A stretch of 64,000 nucleotides of DNA, from positions 186,001 to 250,000 of the forward strand of contig NW_020194677.1 of assembly GCF_002865645.1 (NCBI RefSeq). The letters are read 5' to 3'. Position numbers and translations under genes: made by a program. Every line of letters begins with the position of its first letter. The stretch's first letter is position 1. Below the pieces are notes generated by a model that was not told where the DNA came from, searched no databases, and saw only the letters and a program-made list of their open reading frames with translations. This DNA comes from Hyaloscypha bicolor E. Taxonomy: Eukaryota; Ascomycota; Leotiomycetes; Helotiales; Hyaloscyphaceae. Shown here one piece after another: positions 1 through 10,882 of this stretch.

Positions 1-1639
1 AAAGTAATTAATAAAGGAGCAAAGTCAGGTATTAATAATTTAGTTAATAATTTCTATTTATTTATTAGTTTGGGTATATTCTATAATTAAGAGCTTTAGC
101 TTAGTTCTAGTTAATCTTAATAGTTTATTTATAAAGTCTAAAATAAATTAGGGTTCTTAGTTACTTATAATAGTAAGGAGAGATTCTCGGAATCGCCAGA
201 TATAGTAGTAAAATAGGCCGGTAATAGTTCTAGCTATAGTATTCTTGGTTATTAGTAGGCTTATATATTATTTGGATAATTAATTAACTATAATAAATAT
301 ATTATTATATTTCTTATTTATAGAGCCAGGGATATAGAAGTCTATAGATAAATTATCCCATATTCTCAGGAGAACTAGTAATAGATATAATAGGCCTAGT
401 GTTTTATATCTTAGCTTATAAGACCTTTAATATTCGTAGTAGTTTACTATAAAGCGGTTAATATCTATAGAAAGAGTAGGCTACTAGTAAAGTCTCTAAA
501 CTAGGATTTTTGTCTTATTTTAACCGGGATATATAGTAGTTATTATACTATGAATTTATTATAGGAGCCTAGTTTATAGATTATTATATTCGTCTAATAT
601 AATAAGTCTTTTATTATAAAGTATATAGCTATTTAATATTTCCTATAAATTTATATTTTTCCGGGCTTTCTTATATTTGTTTTCTAGGGCTAGGTTTATC
701 CAATTAGCTTATAGAACTTTAACTATAACTAATAGCTTATCTATTTCTTTTATCTTAGTAGGAATATAAACTATATCTTTTATTTTAGTAGAAGCGAGAA
801 TTAGATCTAATAGAATAACTTATCTAGTTCTCTTAGCCTCCTTAGCCTGCTTCTGGATTAGTATAAGCTTGTCTTTTCGAGATAAGATATTAGTAATAGT
901 ATTATTTTTACCTGGCTAATAGGTAATCTAGTAATAGAATTATAATAGGAAATTCATCTATTAGATTTATTATTTATTTAAGGGTCTTTTAGTACTAAAA
1001 TACTCGAGAGCTTTATAGTTAGTAATAATTAGAAAATTAGGTAAGCTAATTAGTTCTGCCTACTATTTCCGGAGTTCTTGGATAATAGTAAGGAGTTTCT
1101 TATTATGAATTTCATAATAGCTCTTGGCTTCTTAAAGAGCTTTAGAATAAAACGAGACTAGGTATTATTATCCGTTCTCTAAACTTTTTTGAGAGAATAT
1201 ACTTATAATAGCTAGGTCCGAATAGTCGGTTTCTAGGCGGGTTTCCCTATTATATTTGAAATAAAGAAATATAGAGGTAAAGAGAAATAGATTCTTAAGC
1301 TAATTAAAGATATTTAGCTAGATTTTATTAAGTATAAATTTTAGTAAAGTATTTCTTTTGGTTAGATAGTTTAGGGAGCAGGAGATATATCTATAGGCTT
1401 AGATAAACCTATAGTAGAAGTTATAGAAGCCTAAAAATAACTATATTTCTCTTTTTATTATAAGTTAATACTAGTTTTAGATAATAGAGGTTTTAATAGA
1501 GTTTACCTATATACCCTAATTCGAGATAATAAATCCTAAGAATATTATCTTAGAGACTTCAAATTCGTATTTACGGATATTAACTTATAATCCGGTATTC
1601 TAAAGCTTTTATAGAACCATTCTAATATACTATTAATAT

Positions 1640-2065
1640 TTCTTCTTATTTTTAGAGAAAATTAATATATTATTAATATAGGCCAAGTAAAAGTTATCTA
1701 AATAGTTTATTAGAATAGTATTAATATATTACTAAAAGGTTACTAGACTATTATAAAGTCTAAATAATAGAACTACTAGTTTAAAGAATTTATATCTTAT
1801 CCTAAAAGCTGCTTATATTATAGAAGCTAGTTCTATATAAATTCGGTTAAAAGTATATTAAATATCTAATTTAGTAAATACTAATAATTTGGCTAATTAG
1901 TTAAGAGTCTCGGTAATAAGTAATAAGAGATAGTAGTTCTTTTTTATTATAGTATTTAGCTATTAATAGTTAATATAAAATTATAGGCTACTGTTTTTCT
2001 TTTTAATAAATAAGATTAGTAATAAGAAGAAGAATTTAGACGGCTTAATAAAACCCTTTTTTAGA
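1640..2065 (-). pseudogene. Reverse transcriptase core of the left gypsy element (decayed)
   Basis: The minus-strand translation follows the Ty3/gypsy RT order: a proline/serine entry motif, APILF-KKK-like segment, NY..LN, an NRYPLPLI-like segment, a KLD-like segment, then FRTRY-like and YLDD-like blocks. The YLDD box reads Y-I-N-N followed by ILIFSKN, so both catalytic Asp codons changed GAT to AAT. That is a G-to-A change, as expected of RIP acting on the complementary strand. Stops are confined to TAA and TAG at positions where Gln or Trp is usual. No function is expected. Confidence 0.85.
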
Positions 2066-4752
2066 TTTTTAATAAGATACTCTCTTATTTTTTCGAGTTT
2101 ACTAGAGCTTATTTTATAGAGATAGGCCGTTTTTATTAAGGGGTCTAGTCTATTAAAATAGAGCTTATAATTAAAGAATCGAGACTAGGGAAGTTTATTT
2201 ATTACTTTCTTAAAGAATACTCTAGCTATATTATATAGCTATATAAAGAGAGATATCCGGAGCTTTTAAAGTTCTTTAGGATTAAAAAATAATATATTAC
2301 TAAGAATATTAAATTTATTTATATCTAGGGAATATATTAGGTTACTAGTTTAAATATAGTACCTAGCAGACTATAGTATTAGTTATCTAATTACTATAGG
2401 TAATAATAGATATTTCTTTGGTTTATAATCCTATTTCTCAAGTATATAGTTAATCTCATTAATAGTAGCTTGACTATTTCAAGAGTATTAAAGTCTAGCT
2501 CTTTCTTTCTTACCTAGTATTTAGCTTTTCTTATAAGAAGGTCTTATAGAAAAGTAAGAAGTATATTCTTTTACTTCTCGGGTCTGGTTTTACTAGTTCT
2601 TTTCAGGATTCTAGTTAGAATATCTTTAGAATAATTATCTTTTTAATATTTCTTATTAAAATATTAGATTTTCTAAATAAGGTCCGGCTAATTTATTTTA
2701 TAATTCTCTGGCTAATAGAATTAATTCTATTAATAGTTTAGTAGAATATTATATTTTACTAGCTATTTCTTTCTCAGGATTATATTATAAGAGCCGAGAT
2801 TAGTAATAAGCAGGTATTATTAAGTTTGGGAATACTAATTAATAGCTAGATTTATAGTAACTAGATATTAAATAGCTTTACTAGGTTATCTATTAAAACC
2901 TCGTAAGGAAACAGGGATTTTGAGTTTATATAAGGGTATTTATAGTACTTTTATTAAGGGATAAATATACTTTTAGTTAATTAGAATATATATATTTACT
3001 CCGGTATTTACTAAATACTAGAAGGTTATAGTTTTGCCTTTCTAGTATACTTAATAATTAATAAGGAACTAGTTCCTACTAATTAGCTAAGTAAGATCTA
3101 CAAGTTTTTAATAGAGTTCTTATTCTAGAAAGGCTATCTCTATATCTAGAGCTAGACTTTTCCTAACTTATTAATATTATATTTCTTATTAGATAGTAAA
3201 TAGGAGTTAGTATTCTTATTATTTATCCCTAAATTATTAGCTTTCTCTAAATAATTCTTTTTAATAGGTATAATCTTATTAAAGTTAGAACAGGCACTTT
3301 TTATATATCCAGGCTTTCTATAGCTATAATAATAAAGGCCCTCTGGCCAGTCTAGTCTCTTTTCAAATTCTCAGCAGACTACTTTCTTTAGCTATAAGAA
3401 TACCGGCTACTAAGATTAATTTATTAGATATAAAGTTACTATAGCTTTTTGGATCCTGGCAGGCTTTCTAGCCCGAAATAATATTTAATAGCAAGTAGTT
3501 TCTACTAGTTATTTTTCCTGGAATTATTAATTTTTAATTAAGAGAAGCCTATTCTCTTATTTCATATATTACTTAATAAGGTTCCTGGAAGTATTAAACT
3601 TCTTATTACTCAAGCTCTTAAGTAATTCGAGATTTATTTTATTTATTAAATTATTATATTAGTTATCCGGTAACTTCCCTAGTTTTATTATTAAATAAGT
3701 AAACTTTATCTAGAATACCAGAAATAGCTTATTTCTTTATCTCAAATACTAGTATATCTCTTTTGCTTTCTAGTATTCTATCTCTTTATTTTTACTATAA
3801 GCTTATTAAAAGATCTTAAAGATCTATTTAATAGTTAAGATCTATCTAACTAATCTAGGTTCTAGTTAATTACAAATAAAGTTACAGGCGTCTCTAGTAA
3901 CTAGTTATACTATATAAGTAATTTTTAGTAATTTACTATTAAACTTAGAAAAGTTCTATATTAGTTTATTTCTTATATTAAATATCTAGTTATTAATCTA
4001 GTAATTATTCTTACTTATAAATAGGGCAAAATCCTTAATTCTAATAAGCTATAGTTAATTACTATAAATAGAAAATAAGAAAGAGCCTTAGTATTAGCCC
4101 CTAAATAGTATTTCTAAATATTTACTTACTTGGATCTTTACTTTATTATTTCTTCTTATATTAATTTTTCTCTTATATAAAATCGACTAGTAATTACCTC
4201 TAGCTTATTAACTTTCTTAGTAAATTAGTTAATATATAAGTGGAATTTCTAGTAGTATTCTATTTATTTATTAGCTATAAGGCAGTATTCGTTAATAAGA
4301 TTATCCTATATAAGTAATCTTTACTAGGCCTTATCTGTTTTTTAAAGTATTTATACTAATTTTAAGTTCCAAGTTAACTAGTTACTCTTTAATATCTTCT
4401 TCCGAAATAGTATTATAATAGCTTTTCCGGTAATATAGGTTTATAATATTAAAATCCGGCTTCTCTATTTTATTATATTAGAGCCTCTTATCTAATATAC
4501 CTATAATAGTAGTACTTGGCCCCGGGCCATCTATAGTAGCTTTAGAAGAGATATTAGCTATAGAGATAAATACTAAGTAAGTTCTTCTTATTTAATATTA
4601 GTAAACTATAACTAATTATTATCTTATCTAGTTTTAAGTCAGTAGACTAAAATCGACTATTATCTTTTCTTATTTTAAATTAGTAGACTATTACTAATTC
4701 TTCCTATACTAGAGAAAGAAGCCGGTTCTTTTATTCTTATTAGTATTAAGGG

Positions 4753-4910
4753 AATATTATCTGCTCTAGTTAAGGATCAGGCTCTGAGGTTAACCGGATT
4801 ATAAAAGATAATATCTTTCTTCTTTTATATTAGTAGAGGACTAATTACTAGAAGAGAAATATTATCTGCTCTAGTTAAGGGTCAGGCTCCGAGATTAACT
4901 AGGTTATAGA
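4753..4910. repeat. Two direct ~54-bp repeats 104 bp apart
   Basis: The segment beginning ATATTATCTGCTCTAGTTAA occurs at about 4753-4806 and again at about 4857-4910. The copies differ at a handful of transition positions. They lie in the 5' part of the left gypsy element, upstream of gag on its coding strand, so they may be untranslated-leader repeats. The function is unknown. Confidence 0.6.
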
Positions 4911-5777
4911 GAATATTATACTTCTAGTTAAGATTTCTAGTTCTTTATAGTTCAAGGAGATTATTAAATATTAAAAGCAGTATTCTGTCTTTGCTTTCCA
5001 AGAATAAATACGGATCCTTTACCGGCAGTATTATATTGCCTTTATAGGCTAAATCGAGTAAGCTTAGTATTATATAATAGCAGGATTAATATAATAGTCA
5101 AAGGCTCAAAGTTTAAAGAATCTCATATATTGGAAAATACTAAGCTATAGAATAAAGTAGAAAGAATACCTTGACCTTTAGTATTATTCCGTCCAAATAA
5201 TTCTGGCTTAGCTTCGTTTTATACCTGTTTCTAATATCCTGTCCTTAGCAGATTATGCCCTTATACTAGCCATTATAATAAGATAATAGTATTAATATAT
5301 AATTCCGAATAGGTAAAAATAGAAAAGTATTATAATATAACTAAGGAGAGTTCTACTTATATTACTACTATTATTTTGAATTCTAATTTGAAGTAAAAGT
5401 ATATAGAAACTAATTAGAATTATATATAGGTTCTAAAGATATAAGCTATAATAGAAGATTTTTGGGAAAAGTATAAATCCAATTTCTACTAATTTCAATT
5501 AACTAAAGCTTCTACTTAGAATGCCTTTAGTTAGTAGAAGAAATATTACTAAGATATATTAAACCTTAAGAACAAATACAAGAGATATTATATAGCTAAG
5601 TATATATATAATATTAATTTAAGAGTATAGTAATTAGAAAAGACTTAGTAAACTAGTTATTCTAATCTTAGCTATATAGTATTGGATATCTTGAGTATTC
5701 CTGCTATATTAGCTGACTCTGAGTGTCTGTTTTCTAGTACCAAGTTACTGATTTCGGATCTATAAAATAAGCTCGGT

Positions 5778-5781
5778 ATAG
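5778..5781 (+). repeat. Target-site duplication ATAG, left copy
   Basis: The four bases ATAG directly precede the TG terminus of the solo LTR. The same four bases follow its CA terminus at 6085-6088. Confidence 0.75.
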
Positions 5782-6084
5782 TGTGGTACGGCAGGCCGTA
5801 CTTGTCAAAAATCATGTTATTTTGGCGGTTTTGAGGTTTAAGTCACATGGCAAAGGCCGCAGCCTTTTGCATGTAACTTGCGGAAATCACATAAGAAAGC
5901 TGGTTTTTCTGTAGTCCTAGAGAATAATCCTTTATGAGTATTTAATTAATTAAGCTTTTATATACTATATACTATTTATGCTTTACTATTTACGCTTTTG
6001 ATTTATTATTTTGCTGTCAAGTCACGTTTTGCGCTCTGGTATACTTTATATGGGTTTTTGTCTTGTCGCAGTTTCCCTCCCACA
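5782..6084 (+). repeat. Solo LTR, 303-bp family, copy 1
   Basis: This 303-bp sequence starts TGTGGTACGG and ends CCCTCCCACA, so it has TG...CA ends. It matches the LTRs at 37952-38254 and 50771-51073 in length and order of blocks. Near its TG end sits the short palindrome GTACGGCAGGCCGTAC. It is flanked by ATAG on both sides and has no internal element, so it is a solo LTR left by recombination. It is much less RIP-mutated than the full-length element's LTRs: GTACGG, GCGGTTTTGAGG and GTCGCAG blocks are intact. Confidence 0.88.
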
Positions 6085-6088
6085 ATAG
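6085..6088 (+). repeat. Target-site duplication ATAG, right copy
   Basis: ATAG follows the CACA terminus of the solo LTR and matches 5778-5781. It begins the continuation of the interrupted hAT frame. Confidence 0.75.
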
Positions 6089-6175
6089 ATATTATTGAGG
6101 CCTTTGAGTACTTGAAATCGTGGTATAAGATTAAAGGGTGGGAGGCTGAATCAGAGTAGTTGGAGAAAATTATTA

Positions 6176-6371
6176 GTATTAAAGCTAGTATAAGCGGATA
6201 AAGTCACGTGAAACTGGTAAACTGCGGTTTAAACCGCGGTTTGGAGGATATAATCGTAGTTTAGTTTAGTGGAGAGATGCCTCAGTTTAGTGTACTTAAA
6301 TCGCACCGCAGTTTGATAAAAAAAATCTGTACCGCAGTCTGAAACCGCTGTTTGCACTATGCCCTACCCTG
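6176..6371 (+). mobile_element. 3' non-coding end of the hAT element with subterminal repeats
   Basis: After the transposase frame closes, the sequence carries several variants of a short motif (ACTGCGGTTTAAACCGCGGTTT at about 6219-6241; ACCGCAGTTTG, ACCGCAGTCTG and ACCGCTGTTTG at 6304-6354). Such clustered subterminal motifs are usual near hAT ends, where transposase binds. The final GTTTGCACTATGCCCTA resembles a hAT terminal repeat, but the matching left end is not in the window, so the border is inferred. Confidence 0.55.
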
Positions 6372-7795
6372 GTCTCGGGACAGTCCATTCCACAGTCCGA
6401 CTGTCCCCAATTCTACCGATAAGCCCGATTCTGCCGATTTTTCTAGCGCTGTTGCCACTTGGTGGTGGTTTGTATTATCGCACGATAAGCTTTGAAATTC
6501 AATCAGAAAAACTCTAAGTCGAAAAATGGAGGTATATATATATATAAGGACCCAAGATAGCTATATCAATATAATAATTATATATTTAACTAAAAACTAT
6601 AACTTTACTAATTTTCACGTAGTAAATTAAGGTATACTAGACTAATTACCCCATTTTTATATATAGAAAAGGCTAATTTGAAGGAGAAATAAGAAGTGAA
6701 TTATTAAATTAGTGAAACGCTACCCTAGCTAGCCTACTAGTTCTTCTAGTACCAGGTTTAACTACTAATTTAGTACTCTCTACTCTTGTTTATAATACGT
6801 TACTTGCAAAGCTTACCAAACTCACTAATATATTATTATTTTAATTACTTTTGCTTTATTAGCTAATTTATATTATATCGGAGAAAGCGGGCTCGGTATT
6901 ATTAATATTACTAATAGGTAATAGAAATAAAGGCCCTTACTTAAGACAGTTTCTTTTCTACTTTCAGACTTTACTTTACTATATCTAGTTATTCTATATA
7001 CTATTAACTCTCAATATATCGCTTTTATACTAATATATTAGATTCCGTTTTAATAAGAATAAAGCTATAATTTTAGTTAGTAATTTTAGTAAAGCCCGAA
7101 AACTAACAATATACTTACCCTTTATTATAAGCTTCTAAAAGGTAATTCCATTATCTATATATTTACTAATTACGTTATATCCCTTGTCTTTGCCTTCTTC
7201 TTCTTCTTACTAGTATCCTTCTTGTATTATTTCTCCTTCTTCTAGCAGTTCTGAGATGCTTGCTTCTTTATAGGTTTATGAATACGCTTGTGAAGTAGTT
7301 CAGTCAATGGAGGAGCGGGAGCCGGGGGGGCAGTTAACGTAGGACGAGCTGGTGTAGTCGATGCAGGAGGTGTATGCTGTGAAGCTCTTGAATCGTAGGA
7401 AACTGGGAGGAATCGGAATCGTTATCGGAATCGTCGTCAGGTGAGGATATTTCAATTGGAGTTCGAATCTGCGAAAGGTTAGGTTCGGAAGGAAAGGAAG
7501 GCGTACGTTCAAGACGCCGTAGAGCCTCAGAAGCCCTAAATGCCGCTAATGCCTTCAAAGCTTGAGATTCAGGAAGCCTGTGATGCTCGGTTTGGGTTGA
7601 AGTTGAAGTTGAAGTTGAAGCTAAAGCTAAAGCTGAAGTTGACGGGCTGGCGGGAGCAGGTAATGAAGGTGAAATATCGTCGATATCAAGGATGAGAACC
7701 GCGGGGAAGCTGTCAAAGCACCGAAACACGCTTCACTGCCTAGCTTATCGGTGAAATTGGGGACAGCCGGACTGTGGAATGGACTGTCCCGAGAC
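6372..7795. mobile_element. DNA transposon-like element with 53-bp terminal inverted repeats
   Basis: Bases 6372-6424 and the reverse complement of 7743-7795 agree at 50 of 53 positions, starting GTCTCGGGACAGTCC. Each end also contains its own 9-bp inverted repeat (GGGACAGTC...GACTGTCCC), so each terminus can fold as a hairpin. The interior is 1.3 kb: AT-rich and RIP-like at about 6490-7250, and of normal composition at 7250-7740 with an open 131-codon frame on the minus strand. No clear target-site duplication flanks it (CCCTG on the left, ACGTC on the right). Superfamily unassigned. Confidence 0.75.
7334..7729 (-). CDS. Hypothetical 131-aa ORF inside the TIR element
   Basis: The frame begins 14 bp inside the right-hand terminal repeat and reads inward. 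The product is low-complexity: Ser/Thr/Ala-rich near residues 24-46, a Leu/Ala/Arg helix-like stretch at about 57-77, and an acidic Asp/Ser run (SPDDDSDNDSDSS) near 95-107. No catalytic motif was recognised. Its position suggests the N-terminal or a separate ORF of the element's transposase region, with the rest (6490-7250) destroyed by AT-biasing mutation. It could equally be a non-coding open frame. Not identified. Confidence 0.3.
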   Translation of the reverse strand: MFRCFDSFPAVLILDIDDISPSLPAPASPSTSALALASTSTSTSTQTEHHRLPESQALKALAAFRASEALRRLERTPSFPSEPNLSQIRTPIEISSPDDDSDNDSDSSQFPTIQELHSIHLLHRLHQLVLR

Positions 7796-8086
7796 ACGTC
7801 GGTCTATCTGGGCGACTAGTCTCCCCGTGTGAGTGATCTCATCTGGTTGTGAAGTCTCATCTGGGCGACTGGTCTTGTCTGGGTGATTAGTCTCCCTGTG
7901 TTCCCGCGCGTGACCGGTCTCTCCGTACGTGACTGGTCTTGCTGGACGACTGATCTTGCCTGGGTGACTGGTCTTGCCTGGGTGACTGGTCTTGTGTGGG
8001 TGACTGGTCCTCACAAGAGTGACTGGTCTTGTGTAGGTGACTGGTCCTCACATGAGTGACTGGTCTTGCCTGGCTGACCACCGAAA
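7796..8086. repeat. Minisatellite, ~18-bp unit GTGACTGGTCTTGCCTGG
   Basis: About fifteen diverged tandem copies of an 18-bp unit fill this stretch. The clearest copies are at about 7970-8080, where GTGACTGGTCTTGCCTGG alternates with GTGACTGGTCCTCACAAGA variants. Because 18 is a multiple of three, the array stays open on the minus strand as six-residue repeats of the KTSHPG type in one frame and QDQSPR in another. No flanking conserved domain was seen, so these open frames are more likely by-products than a gene. The array abuts the terminal repeat of the 6372-7795 element. Confidence 0.85.
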
Positions 8087-8740
8087 CCATTTTATGAGCA
8101 TGAATAACCTTCGCATGCCACTCTTCAACGATTGAACACTCCTTATCAATCTACGACCCCGTACTGGAGTTCGTCGAACACTGGTATTTTCAGCGCTGTT
8201 AAAGTGAGAAGCTATAGGATGGGAGATTCCTACTTCGAATAAGTGAGAGACACATATGAGTGTTGTCAGTCGACACTGGTACTTGGCACACTGACAGGGA
8301 TCGGTAGAGAGGCAGTGGCATATATTTCTACTGAGTCTTCCTCCAGTATCACTTCTCGACGGTGTTGCAGGCAGCTGCTATTGTGCGTCGACGATGTATC
8401 GAAGGCAAATCCAGGTGGCATTTGCTTGAGCTTATTAATTTGTATAACAAGAGAGATCGAGCTCGTTGAAACTGTGATGGCATTGAGCCAACAGCTACTT
8501 AAGTAGAAAGGATACAGTTGACTCCTCATATCACTCAATATTCCAAGTAACTGAATATTTCTGCGTGCGACATTTCCTCGAAGCAAAGAGTGAAGAGAAT
8601 AGAGCGTTGGTGGAAGTTAGTTGAGGAATAGAGATGACTTGGTATTTAGGCTTGAGACTTTGACTAGCGTCGTAGTACTCCTCTTACCCCCGACGGGACG
8701 CTTTGATGGCAGATCTTTCGTTTGATCAACACTATAAAGT
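8087..8740. other. Stretch without supported genes
   Basis: Composition is normal and no RIP is evident. Short overlapping open frames occur on both strands (about 8243-8506 plus, 8266-8586 minus), but neither shows a recognisable domain or convincing start and splice signals. Nothing else is supported. Confidence 0.5.
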
Positions 8741-9232
8741 TCATATTTGACAAACGATACTGGCTTCCTCCCTGTGCCAAAACTTACACCACCTGAATTT
8801 AAAAATCTCGACCCACTCCTTTACCCTGTTGATCCTTTTCGTGTGGATATCATTGCCTCCAGACCTGATACTTCTTCTACTGTTCCAGACTTCCTCAGCT
8901 GCCAAATCAGGTACCCAATTGTCGTATAAGTCTCCGTTGCTCGAGGTGGTATTTTGCCCACTGGCCACTATAAGAGTTACTCATGGAATTTTGTGTTTTA
9001 GGAGAGAAGATAATATACGGTAAACGCTACTAAGGTCTTTAGGGATCTCGACCCACGCTTTCCAAATTCCGTTATCATACCAAAACAAAGGATAGTCGAC
9101 CGGAGAGAGACACACCCATCTACCCAAATGCCTATGCCAGCGGACGGGTGAATCTTCATGATCAGAAGGCGGGGGAGGACATGGAGGTGGATGACATTTA
9201 CGCCGTCGACGACGGCCGTAGGCAGCACCCAT
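8741..9232 (-). CDS. Possible hypothetical gene (two minus-strand frames)
   Basis: Two adjacent minus-strand frames (9232-8981 and 8968-8741) have protein-like content. The upstream one has an Arg-rich then Pro-rich start followed by a Trp/Tyr-rich segment (RWHRHLGRWVCLSP...YPLFWYDNGIWKAWVEIPKDLSS). The downstream one ends KEWVEIFKFRWCKFWHREE. A GTCGAGAT-centred WVEI motif recurs in both. They might be one gene joined by a short intron around 8969-8990, or decayed copies of a small repeat. No family recognised; the exon structure is not proven. Confidence 0.25.
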
Positions 9233-9358
9233 TACGGAGGATTTATTTCGTCTTTGGCAGCTTCATAGTCATGGTAGGCGATTGTGGTGCTTTGAGAGGC
9301 GGCTATGAAAGGGTGCACGAGGCTGTGTATACTTGGGCTGAAAAAGGTTTGGGTAACC

Positions 9359-9400
9359 TTGTTGCCTTAGCGCTTGCATTTTGTTGCCTTAGCGCTTGCA
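9359..9400. repeat. Tandem 20-bp direct repeat
   Basis: TTGTTGCCTTAGCGCTTGCA is present at 9359-9378 and again at 9381-9400, separated by two bases. It lies 130 bp upstream of the DUF6594 gene. Role unknown. Confidence 0.85.
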
Positions 9401-9528
9401 ACATCTTGACGAAAGCACAGGATTAGGCAGCTTTAGGAGCTTGACCACACATAGCCTTTGTATGAAAGCAGTTACTACAACTATAAATTACCACGTTCAA
9501 TTCCTAAAGAGTTACAGCTTCATGAACA

Positions 9529-10592
9529 ATGTCAGATCCCGTTCTTCCACTGCATACTTTGCAACATCGCTCCAGTCCCTCTTTCTCAGCTTGTAACACG
9601 AGCAAAGCTTCTGTCACAGCAACACAATTGAATGTCCCCCAGTATGACTTAGAGCAGCGTCCATGGAAATATCTTGGTTATCGAGTGTTTTCTCGGTGGG
9701 TTGCGTCCACAGACGCATTCCTGATTGTCCGGCAATTTTCGACCCTGAACGCCAGAATCATTCTAGCACTCCAAGACGACATCAGTTTGCTAGAACAACA
9801 ACTTGACACCATCGAGAGGAAATATTCTGAAGTTGGCCCTGACGATTATAATAATGGTTCCTTCCGTCAGGAAATCTTCATGGACCGCAAGATTCTACTT
9901 GATAAGATCTTCATCGCTCTGGAAAAGTACAGTAGGTCGCGTCACAGACTAGTCCCACGTCAATTTTATATATTTGAATCTGATATATCAACTTTAGACA
10001 GCTTTATCAATGAGTACTACAAACTACAGCATCACCCTCCTGCTCCAAAACTTGATATCAGAAGCGTCAAGCGATGGCTCGAAGTGAACCATCCCGACGC
10101 AATCTCTAAGGATGAGGCTGCGTATATTAATCACAGCGATGACCTGATTTCTGTTCGACCAAGATCCAAGTCACCTATACGTCGATACCTTGAGTCTGTC
10201 TGGTGGAGAACAGGATTCTTTCCAGGTATCTTTAAGAGGCAACCAAGCGATGAGCTCGTTGTTGATGGATTAACCTTTTGGTATAATGATGATAATATCG
10301 AAGCTTTCGCATCGATCGTTATCGGTATTGCGGGTCTGATTATGTTCATTGTCCCCTTCTGGGCTCTCGATGTGATTAGCAACACATTATCCAAACTTGG
10401 CCTGATCACAGGATTTGTAGTCTTGTTCTATTGCATGGTTACCTTATGTACAACCGCAAGATCATTCGAAACTCTTGCGGCGGCTGCTGCGTAAGTGTTA
10501 AATCACTCCTAACCTTCACTGGCTAACAAAATATCAGGTACGCAGCAGTTCTTATGGTATTTATACAAGTCAGCTCTAATACTGCTAAGTGA
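9529..10592 (+). CDS. DUF6594 family membrane protein (two exons)
   Basis: The gene has two exons, 9529-10490 and 10538-10592, joined over a 47-bp intron (GTAAGT donor, CTAAC branch-like site at 10523, CAG acceptor). This gives 338 residues. The N-terminal half holds the features usual for fungal DUF6594 proteins: a W-K-Y-L-G-Y start near residue 46, a segment with FLIVRQFSTLNAR and LQDDISLLEQQLD at about 64-93 (coiled-coil-like), and a long hydrophilic helical middle. The C-terminus has three hydrophobic helices at about 259-280, 291-309 and, created by exon 2, 316-335. Reading through the intron would stop at residue 321 and lose most of the third helix, which supports the splice. The family is common in Pezizomycotina and has no established function; a membrane role is inferred from the helices. 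The next plausible gene is 290 bp downstream. Confidence 0.88.
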
Positions 10593-10882
10593 ACGGCCAT
10601 GTAAAATGGTAGACCTTTATTTCACGGCTGAGGAGGAAGTTAGGAAGTTGTTACGAACTGGATACCAAATGTTATTTCTTCCTTTCCATTTTGTTATGCA
10701 AGCTCGGCTCCGTCTAAGTCCTTGTAGGTAAGGACGATCCGCGAGACTATAGAGGCGCGGGCGTCAAGTGAAAGATTGTGCTCTGAACTGAGGATACAAG
10801 TGTGATAATATTATATCTAATAAGTAGCTGGTACTGTATCTGCCCTCATACTGCCTAGCGCCAGCAGCTGCCTACCAGGCAG

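Larger units (their letters stand above)
1..5290 (-). mobile_element. RIP-degraded Ty3/gypsy retrotransposon, runs off left edge
   Basis: Read on the minus strand, with TAA/TAG taken as former Gln codons, the block gives gag then pol in gypsy order. A gag-type CCHC zinc knuckle (CYNC-GKPGH-like, first Cys now Tyr) lies near 3280-3345. The reverse transcriptase start (FIKPS...ILFIKKK...INY..LN) is near 2060-1950, continuing through a KLD-like motif to a YLDD-type active site near 1667-1683, now YINN. An integrase core motif (W-D-N-L-S-I-D-F) is near 335-350. The 3' end and 3' LTR are outside the window. A 5' LTR may lie about 4960-5290 but its borders were not proven. The element is dead: in-frame stops are of the TAA/TAG kind and both RT aspartates are lost. 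Family assignment is firm; the right border is approximate. Confidence 0.85.
5308..6175 (+). pseudogene. hAT transposase, C-terminal part, interrupted by a solo LTR
   Basis: The plus strand reads as a hAT transposase C-terminus, with TAA/TAG standing for Gln. It has a K.KYY.IT..S-like segment, then the dimerisation domain (LDILSIPA...DSE.LFSSTKLLISD...NKLGI), which stops at 5777. The reading resumes after a 303-bp LTR as DIIEAFEYLKSWYKIKGWEAESE. ATAG is present on both sides of the LTR, so removing the LTR and one copy rejoins the frame exactly. The N-terminal half is not seen to the left; it was probably separated by the gypsy element at 1-5290 or lost. The dimerisation domain is less eroded than other transposons here. 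Confidence 0.85.

Noticed and set aside
7796..8086. CRISPR-like array
   Set aside because: Units are contiguous tandem copies without spacers, and the host is a fungus.
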